NCBI GenBank assembly: GCA_026645735.1
Contig: JAPKMT010000002.1
Coordinates: 1-64,000, forward strand
Reading direction: 5' to 3'
Origin: Flexilinea sp.
GTDB taxonomy: Bacteria; Chloroflexota; Anaerolineae; Anaerolineales; Anaerolineaceae
Length of the DNA: 64,000 nt
The notes under the pieces are model-generated. The model was given only the letters and a program-made list of their open reading frames with translations. It had not been told where the DNA came from and searched no databases. Shown here in pieces: positions 8,803-17,493 of this stretch. Numbering within the stretch: the stretch's first letter is position 1; every line of letters begins with the position of its first letter. The position numbers and the translations under genes were made by a program.

Positions 8803-10407
8803 TTATTCTTCGATCCAAGTATTGTTTAAGAACCACCAGTTGCCCTCTGAACCAAGCTGGAAGTTATGGACTGAATTGCTCACTGCATAGAAGTTCGGAG
8901 CACTGACAGTCGGCAACATTCCAACATTCTGCATGATGATTTCTTGAGCTGCCTTTGCGTAAGCGCAGCGTTCTTCGAGAACAGAATTTTCAGCGATCTT
9001 GTTTAGAGCCTCATCGAGTTCAGGAATCTTCAAGCCGCTCCATGCCCATCCACCAGGATAATCGTTTTTGGAATTCCAAACCATATCCAAAACACGCGGA
9101 TCAGGAGTGCGTTGTCGTTCATACATCAAATCAAAATCTTTATTCTGAACCTTTTCAATCTGAATCGGACCAGCAATGACTTCTACTTTAAGATCCACAC
9201 CAATCGGTGCCCACTGAAGTTGAAGAATTTCACCAATACGTGCGCGCTCTTCACCCAGAGCTGAGAAGACAAAAGTTAAAACAGTACCATCCTCAACGCC
9301 TTCAACACCCTTCGCTACACGAAAAGCGCCGCCATCATACACCCAACCAGCAGTTTCAAGCAATTCATTCGCTTTATCAAGATCGTAAGGATACATCTCT
9401 TCAACTCCGTCCCAATAGCAAGGGTGAACTTTGTTCAATGGTCCTTTTTGAGTCAGATAACGGCCATCAAAAACTGATTCATTGATATCGTCCTGATCGG
9501 TTGCATAAAGAAGAGCCTGACGAACTTCAACCTGATTGAGAGGGGCTTTAAGTGTATTGAAGACCCACTGTAAACCGGTACCAGCCTGATAGCCAGTAAG
9601 GAGAGTTGCATCTTCGTTATTTTCATAATCTTCACAGGAAGTCGCCGGAATATCTTGTGCGATATGCGCTTCACCACTATCGACCATATTACCAAGTACA
9701 AGTTGTTCACCTATGTAACGAATTGTAACTTTCTCAAGGTACGCAGGGCCTTCATGGTCATGAATTGGATTCCATCCGCCATAATCTTCCCAGCGTTCAT
9801 ATGAAATGTGATCACCTGCAACTGCACCCTTGTAGATAAACGGACCGGTTCCAATCAAGTGTTTTTCGAAATCCGCAAGGCCATATTTCTCAAATGCGGT
9901 AGGAGACCAAATCGGTAATCGGCGAAGGCCATCCAATAGTGCCGGCCACGGGGAATCATACTTCACAATAAATGTATATTCATCCGGGGTTTCATATCCA
10001 GCAATTGGACCGAGTTCATCTGCCATCTGAACAGAAGCGGTTTCTGGTGCTTTGACTCGTTCAAAGTTCTTCTGCAACGCTTCTGCATTGAATGGCGTTC
10101 CATCCTGGAAAAAGACATCATTACGAAGATGGAAAATCCAACTGAAGCCATCTTCCGCCATTTCCCAGCTTTCAGCAAGACAAGGTAAATATTCACCAGA
10201 AGGGCTAAGAATTAGCAGCGGATCTGCTGAAAACGAGTTAAAAAGCCAAGTGTTCTGATAAGGATCGATATGTCCATCCATAGTACCTGGTTCTTGGCTC
10301 GCGGGGACTGCGATAATAAGTTCACCACCTGATTGCTGTGCAGAGACGGTGACTGGTATTATCATTAGGAAAGATACCAGTAATAAAATAATTGTAAATT
10401 TCTTCAT
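8803..10407 (-). CDS. Family 5 (DppA/OppA) solute-binding protein, set A
   Basis: A 534-residue exported binding protein. The N-terminus MKKFTIILLLVSFLMIIPVTVSAQQ is a type I signal peptide with a VSA cleavage site and no lipobox cysteine, so the mature protein should be periplasmic or extracytoplasmic rather than lipid-anchored. Family 5 features follow: GGELIIAVPAS, CLAESWEMAEDGFSWIFHLR near 100, FFQDGTPFNAEAL near 118, and GTGPFIYKG near 190. AAGGAG precedes the ATG. It delivers peptides or similar amphipathic ligands to the adjacent DppB/DppC permeases. A strong hairpin follows the gene. The ligand cannot be predicted, but neighbouring amidohydrolases favour a peptide or amide. Confidence 0.92.
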   Translation of the reverse strand: MKKFTIILLLVSFLMIIPVTVSAQQSGGELIIAVPASQEPGTMDGHIDPYQNTWLFNSFSADPLLILSPSGEYLPCLAESWEMAEDGFSWIFHLRNDVFFQDGTPFNAEALQKNFERVKAPETASVQMADELGPIAGYETPDEYTFIVKYDSPWPALLDGLRRLPIWSPTAFEKYGLADFEKHLIGTGPFIYKGAVAGDHISYERWEDYGGWNPIHDHEGPAYLEKVTIRYIGEQLVLGNMVDSGEAHIAQDIPATSCEDYENNEDATLLTGYQAGTGLQWVFNTLKAPLNQVEVRQALLYATDQDDINESVFDGRYLTQKGPLNKVHPCYWDGVEEMYPYDLDKANELLETAGWVYDGGAFRVAKGVEGVEDGTVLTFVFSALGEERARIGEILQLQWAPIGVDLKVEVIAGPIQIEKVQNKDFDLMYERQRTPDPRVLDMVWNSKNDYPGGWAWSGLKIPELDEALNKIAENSVLEERCAYAKAAQEIIMQNVGMLPTVSAPNFYAVSNSVHNFQLGSEGNWWFLNNTWIEE

Positions 10408-10430
10408 CCTTTTTCTCCTTCATAATAATT

Positions 10431-10446
10431 CCGTAATCGCTTACGG
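10431..10446 (-). promoter_or_regulatory. Short hairpin in front of the binding-protein ribosome site
   Basis: CCGTAA-TCGC-TTACGG forms a 6-bp perfect stem with a four-base loop about 25 nt before the binding-protein start codon, between it and the upstream dehydrogenase gene. It may mark an mRNA processing or stabilising point. Too short to call a terminator, and no U-run follows. Confidence 0.3.
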
Positions 10447-10464
10447 TTAGAACAAAAAATATAA

Positions 10465-11481
10465 TTACAGCTTTACTAGCTGTTTTATTGGTTTTCCATC
10501 AAAGAAATTATTGATATTTTCAAGGATAGAACGAGTTTGCCTTTCTCTTCCGCCGCCTTTACCACCTGCGATATGCGGAGTGAAAGTAACATTTTCCAGT
10601 GTCAGATAAGGATGGTCGAAGGGTATCGGTTCTTCAACAAAGACATCAAGTCCAGCGCCATAAATCTTCTTGGTTTTAATAGCTTCAACAAGAGCTGACT
10701 CATCCACAACACCACCTCGGCAAACGTTGATAAAATAGGCAGTTGGTTTCATCAGATCAAACTCAACTGCACCAACAATTTTCTCCGTTTCGTCCGTAAG
10801 AGGTACAACAACGATAATGAAATCGGACTTTTTGAACAATTCTTCTTTGGAAACATAAGTTACATCAAAATCCTGTTCCATTTTTTCAGGCAGACGAGAA
10901 CGTTTGTAATACAGGATGTCCATATTAAAGGCTTTCGCTCGTTTGGCTATTTCTTGTCCAATAGTGCCAAAGCCTAAAATACCAAGCGTCATACCATCTA
11001 ATTCCTGCAAGCCGGGAATTTTCATCCACTGGAAATAGTGGGATCGTTGCGTCGTAATCATCGGTTCTATACCTAGCTCACGATATGAGCCTTTAACAGT
11101 CATGTCATGAGCAGTAACTAGTTTCTTGGCACATGCTAACATCAAGGTCATGGCATGCTCTGAAACAGCCACTGAACTGGGTAGCGAATATGCAGCTATC
11201 GTGAGGTTTTTCTCTTTTGCCATGTCAAGATCAATACCTTCCGGGTAGAGTCCCATTTTTTGAACCATTTTTAATTTGGGGCACATGGAAAGCAAATTAC
11301 TATCTACAACCGTCGATTTGACAACCAATGCTTCAGCATCTTTAAGAAGCTCCTCTAAATCTTCTTTTAAGTTTGTAGAGGGTGCTGTTATTTCAATATT
11401 GTATTCTGGCGCCAACTCCTGCCAATAAGCAAGCGTATCTGCGGGTTGCGGTTCTGCAATCACTACTTTTCGTTTTTGCAT
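10465..11481 (-). CDS. D-isomer-specific 2-hydroxyacid dehydrogenase (SerA/GhrB-like), set A
   Basis: A 338-residue NAD-dependent dehydrogenase. I chose MQKRKVVIAEPQ (11481), preceded by GGAGAAG, instead of the track's start eight codons earlier. An N-terminal substrate domain is followed by the nucleotide loop LGILGFGTIGQEIAKRAK near 155, and the catalytic trio appears as NVCRGGVVDESAL (Arg region, near 240), VEEP (Glu, near 270) and FTPHIAGG (His, near 290). Enzymes of this family interconvert 2-oxoacids and D-2-hydroxyacids. The paralogue at 22428 belongs to the other half of the cluster. It probably processes a hydroxy- or oxo-acid released by the hydrolases; the actual substrate is unknown. 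Confidence 0.88.
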   Translation of the reverse strand: MQKRKVVIAEPQPADTLAYWQELAPEYNIEITAPSTNLKEDLEELLKDAEALVVKSTVVDSNLLSMCPKLKMVQKMGLYPEGIDLDMAKEKNLTIAAYSLPSSVAVSEHAMTLMLACAKKLVTAHDMTVKGSYRELGIEPMITTQRSHYFQWMKIPGLQELDGMTLGILGFGTIGQEIAKRAKAFNMDILYYKRSRLPEKMEQDFDVTYVSKEELFKKSDFIIVVVPLTDETEKIVGAVEFDLMKPTAYFINVCRGGVVDESALVEAIKTKKIYGAGLDVFVEEPIPFDHPYLTLENVTFTPHIAGGKGGGRERQTRSILENINNFFDGKPIKQLVKL

Positions 11482-11544
11482 CCGTTCTTCTCCATTATTC
11501 TGCATTATTCAACACTATTTTTTGGATAATAAAATGTTAATTTC

Positions 11545-11594
11545 AAAAAAGACATAGTGTATCGCTCATTCTTACAATCGATGAGCGATACACT
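11545..11594 (-). terminator. Intrinsic terminator after amidohydrolase (11611-12843)
   Basis: A 14-bp perfect inverted repeat (AGTGTATCGCTCAT/ATGAGCGATACACT, 11556-11594, loop 11 nt) is followed on the minus strand by ATGTCTTTTTTG. This is a good rho-independent terminator for the VOC-racemase-epimerase-amidohydrolase transcript. It implies that the dehydrogenase/transporter genes downstream are either reached by partial readthrough or have their own promoter. Confidence 0.75.
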
Positions 11595-11610
11595 TTATTT
11601 ACAACATAGA

Positions 11611-12843
11611 TTACAACATTGATCGGCCTTCTTTAAAGGTATAACGAATCTTTGTTAAAGATGAAAGATCTTCGAGCGGGTTCCCTTCCATGACAATAAT
11701 ATCTGCGAGTTTGCCAACTTCAAGAGTTCCCAATTTCGAATCCAGTTTGTTAATTTTCGCTGAGACACTACTCGCACTTCGCAGCGCACCATAGTTATCA
11801 TCAACAACGCCTAATTTGACCATAAATTCCATTTCAGGAACGATCATATTGTGCTGAACACAAGGGCTTCCCGCATCGGTACCAAAGGCAATTGTGACAC
11901 CGGCATTCTTTGCATCAACAATATTTTGATACTTTGCCTTATCTGCAGCCTGACGTTGACGTTCTTCGATTTTCCACTCAGGAATGTTATATTTGCGGGC
12001 GATTTCAGGTTTAGATTGAATCACAACTGCTGAGAATGTCGTAATGATCGGGATGTTCTTGTCAACAAGGAGTTTGATAGTTTCTTCTGACATATTGCCG
12101 GCATGTTCAATTGTGTCTATTCCAAATTTCGCAACTCGATTGATAGCTGCATCAAATGTTGCATGGGCAGTGATTGGAAGTCCATTACGATGTGCTTCAT
12201 CAATAACAGCATCGAGTTCAGCATCGGTAAACTCAAGGCGATCATGACATGCCATGATTTTTATCAGATCAGCTCCGCTACGAACCTGATCACGTACAGC
12301 ACGACGCATCTCATCGGCACCAGAAGCTTCTCGGCAAACCCAATAAGTATGTCCGCCAGTTTGAACGATCGATTCTCCGGTAATCAACAATCGCGGTCCA
12401 GGGAAAATACCTTGCTCAACTGCTTCTTTGGTTGTAATATTTGCTTTATTCACACCAAGATCGCGAACGGTTGTAATACCTGAACGTAGGCTCAACAACA
12501 TATTTGCACAAGCTTTATATGCATTAATTTCAGGACTATCATTCATTGACTGATCAGCTAAATCGTGAATTCCATCCCATGAAAGATGAGCATGATTGTT
12601 AAAAAGGGCAGGCATAATAGTCCCGTTAGGAACTTCAATTTCATGGGTACCTTCAACATTTCCCATTTCAGATTGTTTTCCTACACGAGTAATTTTTGAA
12701 TCTTTAAATTCAACAAAACCATTTTCAATAACTTCATTACCGACACAGGTAAGGATACGCCCTTTTAATATGACATGTTCCTTCTCTAAATCTATGATCG
12801 GCTTTAGGACTTTCTTAAATTTCCAAGCAACTGGTTCTGGCAT
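11611..12843 (-). CDS. M38-like amidohydrolase, second subtype (paralogue A)
   Basis: A 410-residue amidohydrolase-superfamily enzyme of a different subtype from the tandem pair at 4.3-6.8 kb. Motifs: NNHAHLSWDG (HxH) near 78, LIKIMACHDRLE near 188, TAHATFD near 217, TIEHAGN near 237 and FGTDAGSPCVQHN near 310. The C-terminus GKLADIIVMEGNPLEDL is the usual amidohydrolase tail returning to the small beta domain. AAAGGAG and AGAGG precede the ATG. The gene at 28198-29442 is a clear paralogue over its whole length (MPE..., ILTCVG, NNHAHL, RDLGVN). Both sit beside Dpp-type transporter sets, so each likely acts on an imported compound. Substrate unknown. Confidence 0.85.
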   Translation of the reverse strand: MPEPVAWKFKKVLKPIIDLEKEHVILKGRILTCVGNEVIENGFVEFKDSKITRVGKQSEMGNVEGTHEIEVPNGTIMPALFNNHAHLSWDGIHDLADQSMNDSPEINAYKACANMLLSLRSGITTVRDLGVNKANITTKEAVEQGIFPGPRLLITGESIVQTGGHTYWVCREASGADEMRRAVRDQVRSGADLIKIMACHDRLEFTDAELDAVIDEAHRNGLPITAHATFDAAINRVAKFGIDTIEHAGNMSEETIKLLVDKNIPIITTFSAVVIQSKPEIARKYNIPEWKIEERQRQAADKAKYQNIVDAKNAGVTIAFGTDAGSPCVQHNMIVPEMEFMVKLGVVDDNYGALRSASSVSAKINKLDSKLGTLEVGKLADIIVMEGNPLEDLSSLTKIRYTFKEGRSML

Positions 12844-12874
12844 TTCCTCTATCTCCTTTTTGATATAGGATAAT

Positions 12875-13846
12875 TTATTTTGATCTCAACCAGGTCAGAT
12901 ATTTCCGTATCCCACTTTCGAGATCATAGAGGGGTTGATAACCCGTGTCATTTCGTAGATGAGAAATATCTAAAATTCCTCGTTGTTGATTCACATCATA
13001 AGCAATATCGGCCGCTTCATTTTCAGAAACGACTTGGTATCGAAAGCTTGGTTCAACTTTCAAGAAAACATCTAAAACTTCCTTCAGCGAATATACAGCA
13101 CCATAGGATAAGTTATATGCTGGATAAGTAAGTTTTTTTGCTTTAGACAATGCCACAAAAGCACAGGCAATATCATCTATATAGGTCCAATTTCGACCTA
13201 TTTCAAGACCTCTGACTCGTAGAATTTTTCCTTTAAGAACAGCGTCCGCCATTATATGAATCGCCGACATATGTGCTCGTGAAGTCGTCGGACGCTCCAT
13301 CGGGCCATACGCTGCGCATACGCGTCCTGAACAAGTTTCAATTCCGGTAAGGTTTTGCATTCTACGACAAAAAGCTTCGCTTCCACTTTTGGCTATTCCA
13401 TAAAGGTTTTTTAACTCAGCAGGATGTTCCTCACTGACAATTTCTTGAACAGAAGAAACCGGCCCATACATTCCATCTGAACCAACATAAATCACACGCT
13501 GGATATTATGTTCGATGGCAGCGGTAACAATTCGTACCGTTCCCATCAGATTAATGTCCATAATTCGACAAGGCTGACTTTTCTCTTCCGATTGAGAAGG
13601 CGTCAATCCTGCTGCATGGATGATTTGAGTGATGTTATTTTCTTCTAACAATTTGTTAATTTCAGATGAATCCGTAACATCCAATTTTTCAATCCGGAGT
13701 GAGGGACCCAAACCACCCAAAAAATCTTTTGAAACTTGATCAAAATTAGATCGATAGGTACAAACAACATCATAGCCAGTAAGCAACAACTGCTTAACAA
13801 TGTTTATTCCAACAAATCCGTTTGCACCAGTTACTAAAACCTGCAT
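12875..13846 (-). CDS. NAD-dependent epimerase/dehydratase (extended SDR)
   Basis: A 323-residue extended short-chain dehydrogenase. TGANGFVGINIV at the N-terminus is the NAD-binding glycine loop; VYVGSDGMYGP near 120 and YGIAKSGSEAFCRR near 150 give the Ser and the Tyr-x-x-x-Lys of the active site. Such proteins epimerise or dehydrate (often nucleotide-linked) sugars, but catabolic members act on free sugar acids. Its placement between a racemase and an amidohydrolase argues for catabolic stereochemical inversion rather than polysaccharide synthesis. The ribosome site is AAAGG, 12 nt from the start, a little far. Substrate unknown. Confidence 0.82.
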   Translation of the reverse strand: MQVLVTGANGFVGINIVKQLLLTGYDVVCTYRSNFDQVSKDFLGGLGPSLRIEKLDVTDSSEINKLLEENNITQIIHAAGLTPSQSEEKSQPCRIMDINLMGTVRIVTAAIEHNIQRVIYVGSDGMYGPVSSVQEIVSEEHPAELKNLYGIAKSGSEAFCRRMQNLTGIETCSGRVCAAYGPMERPTTSRAHMSAIHIMADAVLKGKILRVRGLEIGRNWTYIDDIACAFVALSKAKKLTYPAYNLSYGAVYSLKEVLDVFLKVEPSFRYQVVSENEAADIAYDVNQQRGILDISHLRNDTGYQPLYDLESGIRKYLTWLRSK

Positions 13847-13862
13847 CGTAATTATCAGCCTT

Positions 13863-14567
13863 TCAATTTATCTTCTGTTCCACAGGCATTGAATACAATC
13901 CGATTTTTGATTGAGTCAAACCGGTTTCAACAAGACCTTCTACCAGTTTAAAAGTTACAACGGTGGGATCGATAATGGGAACACCTAATTCTCTTTCCAA
14001 ATCCGCCGCATAACCCGCCATTGAAGCACAACCCATGATAATGACTTCTGCTCCCATGCTAATCAGGTTTTTCGCTACTTCGATCCCTCGTTCTTTAACT
14101 TTCGCTGGATCATTGGCAATCTCGATAACACCCATACCCAATGCACGAACCCCTGCAAACCTTGATTCCAGACCATGTTTACGAACTTCACGCGCTTTAA
14201 CTGCTTCTTTATGTCTCTTCTCTGTAATGATGCCAAATTTATTACCGAAAAGCAGGGAAACAGAAAAAGCACATTCTTCTGATCCAAAAACAGGTATTGT
14301 GGATATTTCTTTTGCTGCCTCTATTGCTGGATCACAGAATGCTGCAAGAATTATTGCATCGAAATCTTCACTTTGTGCCGCTTTTATCGCCTCAATAATA
14401 TATGGCGCGGCAAGTGCTTCATCATGAAATGATTCCAACGATTCAGGGCCATGGGCGACACTCTTAACAACAGTAATCGTTTCAGGCCTTGCAATTTTTT
14501 CTATAACAGAAGCAACCTTCGCTGTTACAATCTCTGATGTATTCGGATTTAGAACCAGTATTTTCAT
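13863..14567 (-). CDS. Aspartate/glutamate/hydantoin racemase-family protein
   Basis: I begin at the second of two adjacent ATGs (MKILVLNPNTSE), with AAGGAA at suitable distance; the track start adds a non-conserved N-terminus. The 234-residue protein has the family's two cysteine motifs: AAFCDPAIEAA near 72 and IMGCASMAG near 175, which act as opposing acid/base in cofactor-independent racemases. MKILVLNPNTS is typical of hydantoin racemases (HyuE type). In this setting it could invert a 5-substituted hydantoin, an amino acid or another alpha-carbon before or after amide hydrolysis. Allantoin racemase and maleate isomerase-like functions are alternatives within the superfamily. Confidence 0.85.
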   Translation of the reverse strand: MKILVLNPNTSEIVTAKVASVIEKIARPETITVVKSVAHGPESLESFHDEALAAPYIIEAIKAAQSEDFDAIILAAFCDPAIEAAKEISTIPVFGSEECAFSVSLLFGNKFGIITEKRHKEAVKAREVRKHGLESRFAGVRALGMGVIEIANDPAKVKERGIEVAKNLISMGAEVIIMGCASMAGYAADLERELGVPIIDPTVVTFKLVEGLVETGLTQSKIGLYSMPVEQKIN

Positions 14568-14660
14568 CATTTCCTTATTCAAATTTTCTATGATCAAACT
14601 ACACATAGCCTATATTATTGAAGTGCAGACGATTTTTTGTTACATCTTGATTCCTCAGGA

Positions 14661-15554
14661 TTAAAAATCTTCACACTTGTATCGGTAGCCACGGCTTGTG
14701 ATATAGGGTTCAATTAATTCAACAGTAACACCGTGGTTATACTCTGGGTAAACGAACGCTTCAAAACCATCATCGCGATCAAGGAAAATCTTGTGCATAA
14801 AAAGAGGTACACCTGCTTTTTTAACTGTCTTGATCGCACGACGAATATCATCAATTTCAATAGCCAAGTGTTCAAGACCTTCGCCGTGTTTCGCCATATA
14901 TTGTGTAACGCGATTTTCCGGATCTGTACTTTCCACAAGATGAAACCAAAGTCGATCATTACCTGGTTCAATCATCATATCAAGTTGCGTTCCGTAATGT
15001 TGATCGGTTCGCAAACCACCCGCTTTAATTCGGAAAAGATCACGGAATTTAGCAGTAGATTCTTTGACGTTAGTGACTGCAACACCAATGTGCTGTAAAC
15101 CTTTTAAATTTGGGTTGGAAATTTTATTTGGATCCCAGCAAAACGCGTTTTTTGAAGGTTGAATTAGTTCTACGTTGAAACCAATTCCGTCTTGAGCCAG
15201 AACATAAGCATGTTTGCCTTCTGTTGTTTCAAATATTTGATTTTTATAAACACTCACACCAAGGGAATTAAGGTGATCAATTTCGGAGTTGATGTCATCT
15301 GTCTCAAGCGCAGCATGCTCCAATCCCTCACCATGCTTTTGTAAGTATTGGCTGACAAAGGAATTGCTATCACGGCTTTCGATCAAATGAAGCCAAGTTT
15401 GATTTGGCATCATTATTCGAGCATCAGACTGCATTCCATTTTCTTGATCGTTCCGAATATCAGTAGCAATATACCCAAAAACTTTAGTATAAGTAGAAAT
15501 CGCATTATCCAAATTTTCAACCGCAAGTCCAATGTGGTTTAACTTAGTAATCAT
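14661..15554 (-). CDS. Two-domain VOC (glyoxalase/dioxygenase superfamily) protein
   Basis: A 297-residue protein made of two tandem VOC modules: KLNHIGLAVENLDNAI (residues 1-140) and LQHIGVAVTNVKEST (about 150-290). Each module keeps a histidine after the first strand and a glutamate in the last strand (FNVELIQP, VTVELIEP), as expected for metal-binding VOC enzymes. Each half resembles methylmalonyl-CoA epimerase; the duplicated form also resembles ring-cleavage or hydroxyphenylpyruvate-type dioxygenases. MITKLNHIG is chosen because GGAG lies six bases upstream. It is the first gene of the half A operon. Function: an epimerase or metal-dependent lyase is likeliest; an oxygenase seems less likely in an anaerobe. 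Confidence 0.78.
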   Translation of the reverse strand: MITKLNHIGLAVENLDNAISTYTKVFGYIATDIRNDQENGMQSDARIMMPNQTWLHLIESRDSNSFVSQYLQKHGEGLEHAALETDDINSEIDHLNSLGVSVYKNQIFETTEGKHAYVLAQDGIGFNVELIQPSKNAFCWDPNKISNPNLKGLQHIGVAVTNVKESTAKFRDLFRIKAGGLRTDQHYGTQLDMMIEPGNDRLWFHLVESTDPENRVTQYMAKHGEGLEHLAIEIDDIRRAIKTVKKAGVPLFMHKIFLDRDDGFEAFVYPEYNHGVTVELIEPYITSRGYRYKCEDF

Positions 15555-15903
15555 AGACATCTCCATAAATATTAATATTCCTAGACTTCAGAGTAATTGT
15601 AAATGAAGATAAAGCAGCTTCAGACAGTAATCTAACATGACTATAAAAAACGAATATCATGCTTTGACCATAACTAATTACCTTTTTTGACTATTACTTT
15701 TACATTAATTGTCGCGGTTTTTTGTTTAGGTTGTTTCCCTATTACTGGTTTGGTTGAGTAATTAGTTAAAGAATGCCACCAAAACGACCATGGCTGGATG
15801 TTGACGAAAGGCAAATAAATGAATACTATATAATCTGGTTGTTTGTAATGCTTCACTCAATAATAAGATATAAAACCAATTCCAAAGGAGAAGAAAACCA
15901 TTT
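15555..15903. other. Divergent intergenic region between VOC and M20 genes
   Basis: About 350 bp separate the minus-strand VOC gene from the plus-strand M20 gene, so it must hold promoters in both directions. A TATAAT box is visible near 15828 on the plus strand but its best -35 match (TTGACG) is spaced too far. No convincing operator or RNA was seen. The small minus-strand ORF at 15674-15856 lacks a ribosome site and looks spurious. Confidence 0.5.
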
Positions 15904-17286
15904 ATGGAAGAAAAACTATTTCAGTGGGTCGATCAGAATCAGAATAAACTGATTTCTATCCTTCAGTCACTGTTGCGTCAACCTAGTATCGCTTCAACTA
16001 ATACAGGAATTGAAGAATGTGCTCAGTTGATGATGAGAATAATGCAAGATGCTGGAATAGAGACCAATCTTTATAGGACTGATGGATCACCAATTTTGAT
16101 AGGTACGATTCAAGGTAAAAGTGACAAGACAATTTTGGTTTATGGACATTATGATGTTCAACCACCTGATCCTGTTGAGTTATGGGAACATGATCCATTC
16201 GGTGCAGAGATTGTCGATGGTAAAATTTTCTCACGTGGCGCAATTGATGACAAAGGGAATATCATGTGCGCTATTAACGCAGTTCGTTCTTTTAAAGCAT
16301 GTGGCAAAGAGTTTCCAGTCAATGCTATCTTTTTAATTGAAGGTGAAGAAGAAGTCTCCAGTCCCAGCTTGCCCAAGTTTTTAATAGATCACAAGGATCT
16401 TTTAAAGGCAGATGCTTTGCTTGGAATCGATGATGCTGTACAACCAGATGGGAAAATCGGACGACCGAAAGTTGTTACTGGAGAAAAGGGAAATTGTGGT
16501 GTAGAGCTGGTCTGCAAAATCAATCGGGAATTTCATTCAATGTATGCACCTTTGATTGTCAATCCCGCATGGCGTCTTGTTTGGGCGTTGTCAACAATCA
16601 AAGATCAGAATGAAAAAATCCTGATCGATAATTTTTATGACACTATTCGTGAAAACACTCCTGAAGAACATAAAATCATCGAAATGATGGATGAATACTG
16701 GAATGGCGATGATTGGTTAATAGAGAGTGGACAAAGCGAATATCTTGGTGGCGTTACAGGAATAAAAGCTCTTAAACGCTTATATTTTGAGCCTACATGC
16801 AACATCCAAGGTATTAAGGGTGGTTATATCGGAGAAGGTCGAAAAACCATCATTCCAGAAAAATGTAGTGTGAAGATCGATTTTCGCACTGTTCCAGGTC
16901 AGACATCTGAGCAAATCGTTGATTTACTCAGGAGACATCTTGATCGACGAGGATTTCATGATATTGAAGTCGTTTATACTGGTGGAAGCCGTTGGTTCCG
17001 CAGCCCTGTTGATCATCCAGCAGCGCTGGCGCTTAGAAAAGCCATTGAAAATGGCTTTGGAACTCCACCTTCTGTCATGGTCACATTCCCCGGTTCAGGT
17101 CCGGGCGATACATTTGAAGAAATTCTGAATATTCCTCAAGTGTTTACAGGATTTGGGCCACTAGGAGAACGCGCGCATGCTCCCAATGAATTCATCAGTA
17201 TAGATTTCTATCTCAAAGGGACAAAGACGATTATTTGTTTCTTCGAAGAGTTTGCTCGTGTGCAGGAAAAAGGAGACAGAAGTTGA
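15904..17286 (+). CDS. M20/M25/M40-family metallopeptidase (dipeptidase-like)
   Basis: A 460-residue di-zinc peptidase. Metal ligands and catalytic residues appear in order: GHYDVQPPDP (His, near 82), AIDDKGN (bridging Asp, near 115), EGEEEVSS (catalytic Glu pair, near 150), and a C-terminal FGPLGERAHAPNE (His, near 430). A lid/dimerisation domain lies between about 190 and 320. Length and motifs fit the carnosinase/dipeptidase branch. AAAGGAG lies 13 nt from the ATG, a long spacing. It is transcribed away from half A and shares the plus strand with the signal-less binding-protein gene. It is paralogous to the M20 gene at 21030. It probably cleaves dipeptides or N-acyl amino acids in the cytoplasm. 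Confidence 0.9.
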   Translation: MEEKLFQWVDQNQNKLISILQSLLRQPSIASTNTGIEECAQLMMRIMQDAGIETNLYRTDGSPILIGTIQGKSDKTILVYGHYDVQPPDPVELWEHDPFGAEIVDGKIFSRGAIDDKGNIMCAINAVRSFKACGKEFPVNAIFLIEGEEEVSSPSLPKFLIDHKDLLKADALLGIDDAVQPDGKIGRPKVVTGEKGNCGVELVCKINREFHSMYAPLIVNPAWRLVWALSTIKDQNEKILIDNFYDTIRENTPEEHKIIEMMDEYWNGDDWLIESGQSEYLGGVTGIKALKRLYFEPTCNIQGIKGGYIGEGRKTIIPEKCSVKIDFRTVPGQTSEQIVDLLRRHLDRRGFHDIEVVYTGGSRWFRSPVDHPAALALRKAIENGFGTPPSVMVTFPGSGPGDTFEEILNIPQVFTGFGPLGERAHAPNEFISIDFYLKGTKTIICFFEEFARVQEKGDRS

Positions 17287-17316
17287 AGAGATCAAATCAT
17301 CACTAATTGAAGTACC

Positions 17317-17361
17317 GATTTATCTCAAAGTGGCGCATTTCGTACCACTCTGGGATAAATC
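17317..17361 (+). terminator. Hairpin downstream of M20 gene
   Basis: GATTTATCTCAAAGTGG pairs with CCACTCTGGGATAAATC over 17 positions with one mismatch and one G-U pair, loop 11 nt. It starts 30 nt after the M20 stop. The following TTAGAGTATTTTG is only weakly U-rich, so it may terminate partially or stabilise the 3' end. Confidence 0.5.
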
Positions 17362-17405
17362 TTAGAGTATTTTGTAATAAATTGTACGGCGTATCTTTTT
17401 CAAGT

Positions 17406-17441
17406 AGCGATTCGAAATACAAACATGTGTTTCGAATCGCT
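17406..17441. repeat. Compact TTCGAA palindrome related to the 123-bp elements
   Basis: AGCGATTCGAAATACA and TGTGTTTCGAATCGCT form a 16-bp inverted repeat with one mismatch and a 4-base loop. The arm resembles the terminal repeats of the two larger elements at 46.8 and 50.0 kb (CAACGATTCGAAATATGG type). It lies about 50 bp before the signal-less binding-protein gene and could be a degenerate element, a regulator site or a terminator. Confidence 0.45.
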
Positions 17442-17493
17442 GTGTTTCAAGACGTCGACTTTTTTATAGATTATAATGATCTCAAGGTGCTTG